In this document: positions 44,428 through 53,408 of the stretch, in pieces
How positions within the stretch are numbered: the first letter of the stretch is position 1
How the letters are laid out: each line of letters starts with the position of its first letter
Assembly (NCBI RefSeq): GCF_001981525.1
Contig: NZ_MPSB01000007.1
Coordinates: forward strand, 62,001 to 126,000
DNA from: Sphingomonas jeddahensis
GTDB lineage: Bacteria; Pseudomonadota; Alphaproteobacteria; Sphingomonadales; Sphingomonadaceae
Reading direction: 5' to 3'
Length of the DNA stretch: 64,000 nucleotides
Position numbers and translations under genes: made by a program
The notes under the pieces: model-generated
Told to the model about the DNA's origin: nothing
What the model saw: only the letters and a program-made list of their open reading frames with translations
Database searches by the model: none

Positions 44428-46122
44428 ATGACGAGGCAGCGCGTGCGGTTCGACGATAGTCTCAAGACTGTGTTGGCTGCCGATGCCTCCACCGCGTTCG
44501 GCGCGCAGGCCACGTTTCGTCAGTTGATCGACTTGATCGCGCGCGGCCGCATTCCCGAGGATGAGCAAACGCTGGAGCGGCTGCGGCTGCTGCGCGATCA
44601 GGTGCCAGCGTCGGTGCGCGGCGCGGCGGCGCGCGGGCTGGCGCTCGCGACACCACCGGCGGCGCTGGTGTCTCTGTTCGCGCAGGATGAACCGGAGGTG
44701 GCGTCCGCGGCGGTTCGCGCGGTTCGCTTGCCGGCGGATGCGTGGATCGCGCTGCTTCCGCAACTTGGGCCGGCCGCGCGTGCGACGTTGCGGCGTCGCG
44801 ACGATCTCGACCCGGCAGTCGTCCGCGCGCTGGAGAGCTTCGGCGCGACCGATTTCGTGATTGGTTATGATCCGCCGCCGCCCGTCAATCAGCCGGTGTC
44901 GCCGCCGATGGGGCCAAGCCCGTTCACGTCGATCGGAGCCATTACCGATAGGCTGCCCCTGGTCGCTGCCGCGCGGCAGAATGCCGAGGCGCCCCAGCCG
45001 AACGAGACAGGCGGGTTCGAGATCGCGGAACTGGTCGATCGAATTGCCAGCTTTCAACGCCATCGCGGGCCTGTCGCGCCGATGCAGCCGGCGCGAATGG
45101 CGGACAATTTTCGCTTCGAGACGTGTACCGACGGGGTAATCCGCTGGGCCGATGCGGGACCGCGCGGGGCACTGATCGGCTTGCGGCTGGCGCTGCCGGG
45201 TGGCGGCGTACAGGTCGATGGCGTGGTCGCCGGTGCGTTTCGCGAGCGCGCGGCGTTTGCCGACGCACGCTTGACACTGGACAGCGGCACGGCGCTGGCT
45301 GGCGAGTGGCGCATTTCGGGCACGCCGCACTTCAATCCCGACACCGGGCGTTTCAAGGGCTATCGCGGGAGCGCGCGGCGCCCGCGCGTGGATGAAACGG
45401 CGGCGCGCGACATGGGAGAGGGTGGGGCAGACGGGCTCCGGCGCCTTGTTCATGAACTCCGCACGCCGACCAACGCCATCGCCGGCTTCTCGGAGCTGAT
45501 CGAGGCGCAGTTGCTCGGCCCGGTAGCGCCGGTCTACCGCGAGCGGGCGGCCGCGATCCGCGGCTGCGCCGGCGACCTGGTTGCGGCAATCGAGGATCTC
45601 GACCTTGCGGCGCGGATCGAAGGCGCTGCGCTCGATCTTCGGCCGGGCACCGTGCAGGTGGCGCCGCTGCTCAGCCGGCTTACCGGCGAATTGCAGGCGC
45701 TGGCCGAACTACGCGGGGGCGCGCTGTCGGTCGCGCCGATGGACGCGGCGCTCGCCCTGATCTGCGATGATCGGGCTGTGCAGCGGCTGCTCGCCCGGTT
45801 GATCGCGACGTTGGTGTCGGCAGCTCAGGCCAGCGAAGCGATCCATGTTTCGGCCGGGCGGTCGGGGATCGACCGTGCTTTCATCGCGGTCACGCGGCCG
45901 CGCGCACTGGCGGGAATGACGGAGGACCAGCTGCTTGCGCTGGATGCGGAGCGTGAAGCGGCGCTATCGGGCGCCCCCCTGCTGGGAACCGGGTTTGCGC
46001 TGCGGCTCGTGCGCAATCTGGCGGCGGAACTGGGCGGCCAGCTTGTGATCGCCGCGGATCGCCTGACGGTGACGCTGCCGGCGTCGCCCGCCGATGGGCT
46101 GGGGCAGGCTGCGACGCATTGA
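44428..46122 (+). CDS. Sensor histidine kinase-like protein with degenerate ATPase domain
   Basis: A 564-residue cytosolic protein. Residues ~20-150 look like helical repeats (HEAT-like: SVRGAAARGLALATPPAALVSLF, EVASAAVRAVRLP), and an unassigned region with a proline-rich linker follows. The dimerisation/phosphoacceptor domain has VHELRTPTNAIAGFSELI, with the phospho-His at 342. The C-terminal ATP-binding part keeps GTGFALRLVRNLAAELGG, but its N-box Asn and DxGxG Asp are not visible (LIATLVSAAQ, VTRPRALAG). It may be a phosphoacceptor lacking own kinase activity. ATG 44428. The stop overlaps the next gene. Confidence 0.78.
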   Translation: MTRQRVRFDDSLKTVLAADASTAFGAQATFRQLIDLIARGRIPEDEQTLERLRLLRDQVPASVRGAAARGLALATPPAALVSLFAQDEPEVASAAVRAVRLPADAWIALLPQLGPAARATLRRRDDLDPAVVRALESFGATDFVIGYDPPPPVNQPVSPPMGPSPFTSIGAITDRLPLVAAARQNAEAPQPNETGGFEIAELVDRIASFQRHRGPVAPMQPARMADNFRFETCTDGVIRWADAGPRGALIGLRLALPGGGVQVDGVVAGAFRERAAFADARLTLDSGTALAGEWRISGTPHFNPDTGRFKGYRGSARRPRVDETAARDMGEGGADGLRRLVHELRTPTNAIAGFSELIEAQLLGPVAPVYRERAAAIRGCAGDLVAAIEDLDLAARIEGAALDLRPGTVQVAPLLSRLTGELQALAELRGGALSVAPMDAALALICDDRAVQRLLARLIATLVSAAQASEAIHVSAGRSGIDRAFIAVTRPRALAGMTEDQLLALDAEREAALSGAPLLGTGFALRLVRNLAAELGGQLVIAADRLTVTLPASPADGLGQAATH

Positions 46123-47141
46123 TCGTGGAGGCTGGCGGCTCGCATGGATGGCACGTGCCGCCGCCGCCGCCCTCGGATCGAGTCAATTGGCCAAGCGACT
46201 TCGGTTGCCGGTTCATCGTCTTCGTCGACACGGAGGAGGAGTTCGACTGGGCGGCGCCTTTCTCGCGCACGGCTCGGTCGGTGCGGGCGATTGCGGCGCT
46301 GCCCTCAATGCATCGCCGCTTCATCGATCACGGCGTCGCGCCTTGCTATCTATGCGACTATCCGGTCGTCGCCGATTCGGCAGCGGCCGATACGTTACGG
46401 AGTCTGATCGCGGACAAGGGCGTGGCGATCGGTGCGCAGCTTCATCCATGGGTCAATCCGCCGCATGACGAGCAGCCCTCCACCCATCTGTCGTTCGCCG
46501 GCAATCTGCCGCCGGCCTTGGAAGTGGCGAAGTTGGATGCGCTGACGCGAACGATCACCGATGCAATCGGTGCGCCGCCGCGTGCCTTTCGTGCCGGGCG
46601 CTATGGTCTGGGCCCCCGCACACTGCGCCTGCTCGCGGAGCGCGGCTATCGGGTGGATACATCGATGCGCGCCTTTCACGATTATTCCCGAGCGGGCGGG
46701 CCGGACTTCAGTGAAATCGCGCCCGATGCGTTTAGGACCGAGGAGCGGCAGCTGATCGAAGTGCCGCTGACTGTGGTCTATACCGGGGCGTTGCGGCGGC
46801 ACGGTTCACGTTGGCATCGCCTTGCCGGCCATGTGCCGCGTGGGCATGGCCTGTTAGCCAGAAGTGGCTTGCTGTCCCGCGTGCCGCTGACGCCCGAGGA
46901 CGTGCCCATCGACGAGGCAATGGCGGCGGTACGCCTCGCGGTTGACCAAGGCGCGCGGTTGCTGACCTTCTCGTTCCATTCGCCAAGCCTGGTGCCCGGT
47001 AACACGCCTTATGTTCGTGATGCGGCGGATCTGGCCCGCTTCCACCGCTGGTGGACCGAGCTGCTCGCGCTGCTGGCGCGGCTGGACGTGCGCCCTGCGT
47101 CGCTGGACGAGGTGATCGACGCGGCGGATCGTGTGACTTGA
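46119..47141 (+). CDS. Polysaccharide deacetylase family protein
   Basis: A 340-residue NodB-like deacetylase. FIVFVDTEEEFDW has the metal-site Asp region, QLHPWVNPP gives the His, and FRAGRYGLGPRTLRLLAERGYRVDTS is the conserved middle. No signal peptide is seen, so action on cytosolic or membrane-linked glycans is likely (exopolysaccharide or lipid glycan). The start is TTG 46119 inside the stop of the histidine-kinase-like gene, with GTG 46125 as alternative. Coupling suggests the upstream protein controls it. Confidence 0.82.
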   Translation: MIVEAGGSHGWHVPPPPPSDRVNWPSDFGCRFIVFVDTEEEFDWAAPFSRTARSVRAIAALPSMHRRFIDHGVAPCYLCDYPVVADSAAADTLRSLIADKGVAIGAQLHPWVNPPHDEQPSTHLSFAGNLPPALEVAKLDALTRTITDAIGAPPRAFRAGRYGLGPRTLRLLAERGYRVDTSMRAFHDYSRAGGPDFSEIAPDAFRTEERQLIEVPLTVVYTGALRRHGSRWHRLAGHVPRGHGLLARSGLLSRVPLTPEDVPIDEAMAAVRLAVDQGARLLTFSFHSPSLVPGNTPYVRDAADLARFHRWWTELLALLARLDVRPASLDEVIDAADRVT

Positions 47142-47223
47142 AAAGGTGGCCGCAGGCCGCAGGTTTCTGCATTGTTTAGCCGCCGCCTGGGGAGCCTCGG
47201 CCCCGACGGCGGGTTGAGCGGCC

Positions 47224-47793
47224 ATGAAAGAGTCTTCACCCGGCAGATCAGGCGCCTCTCCCTTGATGGCGGCCGCAATTGTTGCAGGAGTGCTCGGCGC
47301 GAGCGCCTTGCTGGGCCGGCGCAACGCGCCCGAGCCTGGGCACCCGTCGATCGATCGCTGGTATCATCGTCTCCGCAAGCCTGCCTACACCCCGCCCGAT
47401 GCCGTCTTCGGCCTGATCTGGCCGGTACTGGAGACCGGGATGGCGGTGGGCGGCTATCGCCTTCTTCGCCGGATGCCCTCGCCCGAGCGCAACGCTGCTC
47501 TCACGCTTTGGCTTGGCACGAGCGCGATGATCGGCGGATGGACCGAGCTGTTCTTCCGGCGTCACGCGCTGGGGCCGAGCACCGTGGCGGCGGCAGCGAT
47601 GAGCGGCGCTGGTGTCGCCTATGTCGCAACTGCCGCTCGCTTGGACCGGCCTGCGGCGCTTGCCGGTCTGCCGCTTACCGCCTGGCTCGGCTTTGCGACG
47701 GTGCTCGCAAACGGCGTCCGCCGACGCAATCGCGGGGCGGACCAAGGCTCTGGCGGAATCGCCTTGCCCCGGAAACTTTCACCCGAGAGTTGA
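47224..47793 (+). CDS. tspO: TspO/MBR-family membrane protein
   Basis: A 189-residue tryptophan-rich sensory protein with about five membrane helices. WYHRLRKPAYTPPDAVFGLIWPVLE is the family start motif, and LWLGTSAMIGGWTELFF and PLTAWLGFATVL follow. In proteobacteria TspO binds tetrapyrroles and tunes porphyrin and stress responses. An extra ~25-residue N-terminal part precedes the first helix, and the family is usually shorter (about 160). ATG 47224. Lone gene before the mobile region. Confidence 0.85.
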   Translation: MKESSPGRSGASPLMAAAIVAGVLGASALLGRRNAPEPGHPSIDRWYHRLRKPAYTPPDAVFGLIWPVLETGMAVGGYRLLRRMPSPERNAALTLWLGTSAMIGGWTELFFRRHALGPSTVAAAAMSGAGVAYVATAARLDRPAALAGLPLTAWLGFATVLANGVRRRNRGADQGSGGIALPRKLSPES

Positions 47794-49027
47794 GGAGCGG
47801 TGCGACGCTTGCCAGCATGCAGGTGGCTCGGCGGCTATGCCGAGCAGGGCGTCCACAAAACTGAGCCCCCACCATGTCGCCTTCGTCCGGCGATGTGACG
47901 GAACCTGAGCTTGGCGGGCGACGAGGCGCACTCCGCGCGTCCTCTCGCTGCGCCGCTCAACCCCCGCGTCCGTCATCTCTGCGGCGCGCCCTGCACGGGT
48001 AAAGGACTCATGGCGCCGCCTGTCGGCCGGGCGCGGTACACTCCTTGCCTCCGTTAGCCGGCGGGAGCGAAGCCGGACAACGCAATGATAATGCGCCCCG
48101 CATCGGATGATCGAGCATGTGGCCAGCGCGCAGCGAGCCTATTGTCGCATCTTCCAGCCCGCGCGCTTCCGCTGCAATCGTCGAGCAGTCAGCGGTGACG
48201 GCCACGCGCGAGCTAAATGCCGCAGCGATGCGCGACACCGTTGCTGTGGCGTGCCGGCTGCCGCAATCGCGTTTGCTGCTGGTGCTGCGAGAGGGTGCAA
48301 CCCTAACCAGTCACGCCTTCAACGGCCGTTCACCGCTGAATCTATCCGCCAAGTGCAAGCGGAGCCCAAGCCCACCTCCGGAGACTTTCACGGCAAGCGG
48401 GTGTGGCGCTGCAATCGGGTGCGCCACGCATTGTCCCGGCCGTTCATTGGCGAGTCGCTCGGGATTACAATTCCGTCCTGGCCCGCCGATCCGCGCGGCA
48501 TCTACTTCGGCGGCAACGAGGTGCGGCTGTGCCCAGTCGCGCTGGCCCTTCGGGGGAGCTATACCTGCTGCACGGGATCATCGACGGGCGCCGAATACCT
48601 TCGCCCCGGGGTGGGTGGTTCAAAGCGAAACACCGCTCTCGACATCGCGATGGTGCAGCCAGGGCTACAGCTACGGCTGGTTTCCGTCCGAGGTGCGGGG
48701 CGATCCCACCCGGGTCGCCTTAGGTCCTGGCGGGTGGATGGTTTATGTGCTGCCCGACTGGCATCATTCCGGCTGCACAGTGCAGCGAAGGTTGACGCTA
48801 GACCGCCACGGTTGCTTCATCCGGTTGGCACGCTTGTCGTGCCTGCAGTCTTCTCGCCATGCGAACTTAACTGCCGGCAAGTGGTCGGGGAGACAGGATG
48901 GGAATAACTGGCCGGCATTGACACAGGATTGACCACGAGTCGCAGTTTTCTGCGGCTTTCTGACTCCACTTGCTACAGCAACCGTGCTACTAGTTGCTAC
49001 AGCACTTGCACGGAGAACCCGCCTTCC
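47794..49027. other. Gene-poor junction before the integrase, with possible decayed coding sequence
   Basis: No intact gene was assigned in these 1.2 kb. Protein-like stretches appear on the plus strand but in different frames: about 48330-48560 (ending GIYFGGNEVRLCPVA), then about 48550-48600 (GELYLLHGIIDGRR), then about 48600-48790 (PGWVVQSETP... WMVYVLPDWHHSG). A frame jump across one gene would explain this, as in a decayed gene. I could not name the family. The left boundary of the integrated element probably falls here; no tRNA gene was recognised. Confidence 0.45.
48970..49004. repeat. Direct repeat pair TTGCTACAGCA upstream of the integrase
   Basis: TTGCTACAGCA occurs at 48970-48980 and again at 48994-49004, with a third partial copy (gtgctac) between. 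The first copies lie 24 bases apart and end about 24 bases before the integrase ATG. They may be arm-type recombinase sites or an operator for integrase autoregulation. Confidence 0.5.
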
Positions 49028-50815
49028 ATGTCTCTCGCCACCTACCTTGTTCAGCGCGGCAAGCGCGGCACTTGGCAGCTTCGTGTTCCAGTTCCGCGCG
49101 CACTTCACGCCCCCGGCAAGCCGAAGGAGCGCGTCAAGTCGATGGGCACGACCGATCGCCGGATTGCATCGGATCGCGCCTTGCGGGTGCTGGACGATTG
49201 GAAGCGAGAGTGGGCGATGTTGCGGGGCGAGTTGGTGCCGGCGGCTTCGGCGCTTCCAGTCGCACGAACCGTCACACCGGCGGACCACGAGCTAGACGAA
49301 GCCGCCGTTGTGCTTGGGTATGAGCTGCCCCTTTCTGCCGCCGACACAGGGCGGCGAACGCTGGCCGGCAAGGGTGGCAACATGTATCGCGCGCACGTCG
49401 CCTTCGTCCGTGCCGAGCTTGAGGAACAGGTGCGGGCTGCTGCCACTGGTGACGACGCGCTTGTGCGGGAACTTGCCGAAGAGGCAATGGAAGCGCTTGG
49501 CGTTGAGTTGGACCGCGACGGTGAGGCTTACCGGAAGCTGGTCGATCGCCTGAACGCTTCTCGGCTTGCGAACCTACAGGCGCAGCATCGGCGCAATGTG
49601 GGCGACCTAGAGGCAGTCGGTGAAAGCCCGGTGATCGCGCGCGTGCGCCAGCGTGAGCGCGAGACAGCGGCGGACGGTGAAACAATATTAGACCTGTATG
49701 ACGCTTTCGCGGCGTGGCGCTGCCAGCCGGGGCGCAAGCGCCGTCGCCGCATCGAACTGTTTCAGAAAGACCGCGTTGCGGTCGAGCTGTTTTCGGAGTT
49801 CGTTGGCGCGAAGCGAGCGGTGGGATCAATCACGAAAGACGATGCGCGGGCGTTCCGCGACATGCTTGCGCAGTTCCCGGCGTCGAGGGGCAAGTTGGCG
49901 TCGATTGCGAGTGCATCAATTGCCGATTGCATCGCTATCGCTAAGCGGGACGGATTGAAGATAATGAGCCTGACAACGCAAGCGAAGTATCTGTCAATTA
50001 TCGCGCCCCTGTTTGATTGGCTTATCAGCGATGGGCCGCGACACTTGGCGCTCGATAGCAACGTGTTTGATGGATTGCATCCCGCGCTCGATAAGGGTGA
50101 GAATCGCCGTCCATCATTCACGACAGCGCAGCTCAACGCCATCGTCGGCTCGCCGTTGTTCGCGAGGTGCGGCGGGGCTGGTAAAGAGCACGAAGTTGGT
50201 GAGGTCGCGGTGAGGGATCACCGCTACTGGATACCATTGCTATGCCTTTTTACCGGGTCGCGCGTTACAGAAATCGCGCAGCTGCACGTCGATGATGTTG
50301 CTATTAAAGATGCCGTGCCACTAATAATGCTGAAACACGATGAGGCGAGCGGGCGAAGAATCAAGAATAAACAGAGCCGTATTGCAGCGCTCCATGATCA
50401 TCTAATCGCCGCAGGATTTCTAGATTATTGGCGCGAGCAGCTCGCGCGCAGCAAACATGATGGCAATCAGCAGCTATTCCCCGAGTTGAAGGTGCGCGCC
50501 CACGATCCGTTGGGGGCCGCGCCGGGGCGGTGGCTTGGTCGGTATCTAACACGTATTGGTGTGAAGGACGGGGCTGATGGCTTCGGGATGCACTCCTTCC
50601 GACATACGATGTCGGATGCCATGCGCGCTGCGGGGTTCATTGATGTTGAGTTCGGGCAGCTTGTGCTCGGGCATTCAAACAACACGATTACAAGCGTCTA
50701 TGGCAACTTGCCGCAGGGTACTCCAGCGCGCTTGAAGGCGATGGTCGATGCGGCATTTAGGGCTGAACCGTTCAAGGGCGTTAACTTCGCGCACTTGATG
50801 CTGCCAAACGCTTGA
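49028..50815 (+). CDS. Site-specific tyrosine recombinase (integrase)
   Basis: A 595-residue integrase, long for the family because of an N-terminal extension. Its start, MSLATYLVQRGKRGTWQLRVPVP, is the DUF6538-like arm-binding region of phage integrases. A central SAM-like core-binding domain precedes the catalytic half, where FTGSRVTEIAQLHVDDV holds the first Arg, HSFRHT the HxxR pair, and LGHSNNTITSVYG the His and nucleophilic Tyr. ATG 49028. It points into the element and sits at its left end, so the left attachment site should lie just upstream. Confidence 0.93.
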   Translation: MSLATYLVQRGKRGTWQLRVPVPRALHAPGKPKERVKSMGTTDRRIASDRALRVLDDWKREWAMLRGELVPAASALPVARTVTPADHELDEAAVVLGYELPLSAADTGRRTLAGKGGNMYRAHVAFVRAELEEQVRAAATGDDALVRELAEEAMEALGVELDRDGEAYRKLVDRLNASRLANLQAQHRRNVGDLEAVGESPVIARVRQRERETAADGETILDLYDAFAAWRCQPGRKRRRRIELFQKDRVAVELFSEFVGAKRAVGSITKDDARAFRDMLAQFPASRGKLASIASASIADCIAIAKRDGLKIMSLTTQAKYLSIIAPLFDWLISDGPRHLALDSNVFDGLHPALDKGENRRPSFTTAQLNAIVGSPLFARCGGAGKEHEVGEVAVRDHRYWIPLLCLFTGSRVTEIAQLHVDDVAIKDAVPLIMLKHDEASGRRIKNKQSRIAALHDHLIAAGFLDYWREQLARSKHDGNQQLFPELKVRAHDPLGAAPGRWLGRYLTRIGVKDGADGFGMHSFRHTMSDAMRAAGFIDVEFGQLVLGHSNNTITSVYGNLPQGTPARLKAMVDAAFRAEPFKGVNFAHLMLPNA

Positions 50816-51094
50816 AACTGGCGGTGTGGCTATTTTGCCCGGAAACGGCCATTGCAGCGTGACTAAGCTGTTCAGGCTGTCTGGCAGCGGAAGGCCCTGG
50901 AATCGCGCTGTAGCATGCGTTTGCGGCCAAAATAGAAGGCATGCACGCCAGAGGTTCTGGATTTCGGCTCGCCGGTGGGTTCCTGAACGGCCCCACAACC
51001 CCATTCCAGCGCAAGAGGGGCACACCGAGGTGCTTGAACACCGCTGGCTTCGCTGAATACCGCAGTCCCGGTTCTGTCTGAACCCGAATAGGTC

Positions 51095-51104
51095 AGCTAT
51101 ACTG
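51095..51104 (+). promoter_or_regulatory. Promoter-like AGCTATACTG motif (first copy)
   Basis: AGCTATACTG contains TATACT, one base off the -10 consensus. The identical 10-mer recurs at 53409-53418 before the portal gene. No good -35 is seen for this copy, so sigma-70 use is uncertain; a shared element regulator is the alternative. Confidence 0.35.
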
Positions 51105-51112
51105 TCTTTTGA

Positions 51113-51141
51113 CAAAAAAGAGCGACGCGAAGGCGTCGCTC
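51113..51141 (-). terminator. Rho-independent terminator on the minus strand
   Basis: A perfect 9-base-pair stem (gagcgacgc / gcgtcgctc, loop gaag) at 51120-51141 is followed on the minus strand by TTTTTTGTC. The T-run exists only in that direction. So it should stop a leftward transcript arising between it and the terminase, although no gene was recognised there. Confidence 0.75.
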
Positions 51142-51175
51142 GGTATCCCGAACGAAGTGAGGGATACTATTTCAT

Positions 51176-51230
51176 GAATCGAATCTGATTCTGAATCATG
51201 AATCTAATATATATTTAGTTATTTAGATTC
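51176..51230. repeat. Cluster of six GANTC (CcrM) methylation sites in an AT-rich segment
   Basis: GAATC or GATTC occurs at 51176, 51181, 51187, 51193, 51200 and 51226, six sites in 55 bases. GANTC is the target of the cell-cycle methylase CcrM of alphaproteobacteria, and methylated sites are read there by GcrA. The segment is AT-rich against a high-GC background, with atatatattta in the middle. It lies upstream of the terminase gene. Confidence 0.8.
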
Positions 51231-51696
51231 TTATGGATGCGCCCCCGCGCGCTACCCGTGTAGTATTATACATACACACGCGCGCGCTAGGGGGTTCAAG
51301 GTTGAAACGAAACCACACCGGCGGGTAGCTTGCTGGGCCTCACGAGATCGCGCCCTGCATCGGTCGCGGCGAGCAATGGCTATCAACAAACCCTGTTCCA
51401 ATCTCGTGCTAGTTCTGTTACAATCGTCGGCGTTCGTCATGGTGACGCTAAACCCCTCATCGGAGTGAGGATAACTCTCCCAGCTACCCGGCGAGCTATA
51501 CCCCACGGCGTTTGAGGCGAACACGTTAGCGCGCTCACGATGAACACAGCGAGCCACTAGCCGCGAAGCGGCACTAGGCACCGAAACATTCAGGACCGCG
51601 TGCGGTCCATGCCCGGACAAGGGCCGCTCAAGCCGAGCGTCGTTTGGCTGATCCCGCGAACCACGCGGCGTTCAAATCAGCTCCGAGTTCGTCAGC

Positions 51697-53379
51697 TTGT
51701 CCACCACGTCTGCCACGTCCAGCCTCGCCGCGTCGATCGCCTCATGGCGTTCCGGCAGCGCGGGCTTTTTCAAGTTCTTGGATGACGTGCAGCCCCGCGT
51801 CCGGTCGAGCACCGGCGGTTTCACCCCGTTCGTTCCCGGTCCCCGTGAAAGCGCGGAAATCGCCAAGGCGCTGGACGGCGAAGAGGTGTCTGTCGCGGCG
51901 TTCTGCTGGCCGCGGCGACACGGCAAGTCTGTCACGTCAGCTATGATCATCGTCTGGCGGTTCCTCACTCGCCAGACCGAAACCGTCGCCGTTGTCGCGA
52001 ACAGCGAGAAGCAGGTTGTGGATACGGCGTTTCGGTCGATCCGTGAGGCTTTCGAGCAAACCCCTTTGCTCAAGCGTCTGGTCGCGGCGGGCACCATCAA
52101 CGTGCTTGGCGACCGTATCGAGTTCCCGACCGCCGGCTCTACCATTCAGGCCTTCAGCGCCAACCCTGCCGCGCTATGGGGCAAGAAGCTGTCGTGCGCC
52201 CAAGTATCGGAGCTTCACGCCGCACCGCGCGGCGATGAGGTGTTCGCGGCGCTCGCCGGCTCGCTGCTGGACACCGCCGGCTCGCTCATGCTGATCGACA
52301 GCACCGTCTCTCCCAAGTCGAACAAGCTATACGAGCTGTATCAGGCCGCGAACCATCCGACCGACCCTGACACGTCGATCGCGTTCAGCCATATCTCCTA
52401 CGCCGACCTTGGCGACGCATGCCGTAACGCGCCGCCTTGGATTAGCGAAACCAAGCTCCGGTCGCTGTCGCGCCAGATGCTGCCGCATGAGTTCGCGCTG
52501 TATCACCTGAACCGCTGGGGCGATGCGACCAGCGCCTTGTTCCCCTCCGATGTGCTGGCAGCATGCACGCACGAATATCCACTAGACGTGAAGGCGCTCG
52601 CCGCTGGGTCCGCCTACATCGTCGGCGGTGGCTTGGACCGTGCGTTCGGCGGATCGCGGCACGGCGACCGCACCGTGACCGCCTGTGTCGCCAAGATCGT
52701 GCTGGACGATGAGGAGCACCTATTTGTGCTCGACGCCGACAGCGTGTTCCTTGGCCGGCTTGGCGGCATCAAGAGCCGGCTAGACGGTTACCATCGGGGT
52801 TACGGCATGAGCCGCGCCACGTTGGAGTCCTACGGGGCGCAGGACGTGGCGGATTGGGCCGCGACACAGCCGTTCAGCTCCGGCGTTGAGGTGGTCCACC
52901 CGTCGCGCAAGTCGAAGTATCAGGCGTTCATGAGGCTGTATCAGGCTGCGGCTGAACAGCGCCTCCACATCCATCCTGCTTTCAAAGACCTACTCGCCGA
53001 ACTCGCCGTGTTCGAGGTGCATGCAGACGGCAAGGCGACCGATGGCGAAGCCGCCGTTCCCAAGTTCACGCATCCGCGCGGCGCTCACGACGACTTTGTG
53101 CATGCGCTGGCATGGGCTGCGCACTCTCTCCGGCACGTCTCTCTCAACCCGTATGAGCTTGAGGGCATCGCCTGTAACGGGCGCGGCGCTGCCATCGCGG
53201 CGTGCGTGCTGAACGGGGGAGGGCACGTTCCGCTGTGCGCGCGCGAGTGTCGCTCGATGCGCGAAGCTTCCCGCCTGTTCGATGCTTATCGCGCTCGCAA
53301 GCCTATTCAGCCGGTTGAGTTTGAAGTCTTCGCAACGACGAAGCTAAAAAATGTTGGCGCACATACGGTGCCACGATGA
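51697..53379 (+). CDS. terL: Phage terminase large subunit
   Basis: A 560-residue packaging motor. The Walker A loop is FCWPRRHGKSVT (about 69-80), and LMLIDSTVS fits the Walker B region. A C-terminal RNase H-like nuclease starts at GGGLDRAFGG with its metal Asp and ends at AHDDFVHALAWA. It cuts and pumps DNA into the prohead. The start is TTG 51697, the first possible start after an in-frame stop, with no clear ribosome site, so the start is uncertain. First gene of the head module; no small terminase is seen before it. Confidence 0.9.
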   Translation: MSTTSATSSLAASIASWRSGSAGFFKFLDDVQPRVRSSTGGFTPFVPGPRESAEIAKALDGEEVSVAAFCWPRRHGKSVTSAMIIVWRFLTRQTETVAVVANSEKQVVDTAFRSIREAFEQTPLLKRLVAAGTINVLGDRIEFPTAGSTIQAFSANPAALWGKKLSCAQVSELHAAPRGDEVFAALAGSLLDTAGSLMLIDSTVSPKSNKLYELYQAANHPTDPDTSIAFSHISYADLGDACRNAPPWISETKLRSLSRQMLPHEFALYHLNRWGDATSALFPSDVLAACTHEYPLDVKALAAGSAYIVGGGLDRAFGGSRHGDRTVTACVAKIVLDDEEHLFVLDADSVFLGRLGGIKSRLDGYHRGYGMSRATLESYGAQDVADWAATQPFSSGVEVVHPSRKSKYQAFMRLYQAAAEQRLHIHPAFKDLLAELAVFEVHADGKATDGEAAVPKFTHPRGAHDDFVHALAWAAHSLRHVSLNPYELEGIACNGRGAAIAACVLNGGGHVPLCARECRSMREASRLFDAYRARKPIQPVEFEVFATTKLKNVGAHTVPR

Positions 53380-53408
53380 ACAAACATCGTGACTCGCAAG
53401 CAGTATTA

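Larger units (their letters stand above)
50816..51696. other. Non-coding regulatory stretch between integrase and terminase
   Basis: These 881 bases carry no recognisable gene. They hold a TATACT promoter-like motif (51095-51104), a minus-strand terminator (51113-51141), a hairpin GTATCCC/GGGATAC (51143-51167), an AT-rich segment with six GANTC sites (51176-51230) and a palindromic gcgcgcgc run near 51280. The position, between integrase and structural genes, is where satellite and phage control regions usually lie. Small open frames here (for example 51252-51620 minus) lack codon support. Confidence 0.6.

Noticed and set aside
48107..48932. Two overlapping plus-strand frames of about 270 codons as genes
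   Set aside because: Neither is protein-like over its whole length; the plausible segments switch frame, so they are described as possible decayed sequence instead.
47794..49027. tRNA gene as integration target
   Set aside because: No cloverleaf with TTC-containing T-loop could be found by eye on either strand; a tRNA search program would settle it.
51143..51230. CRISPR-like array from the repeated GAATC pentamers
   Set aside because: The repeats are only five bases and irregularly spaced, with no 25-35-base repeat and spacer pattern; they fit methylation sites.
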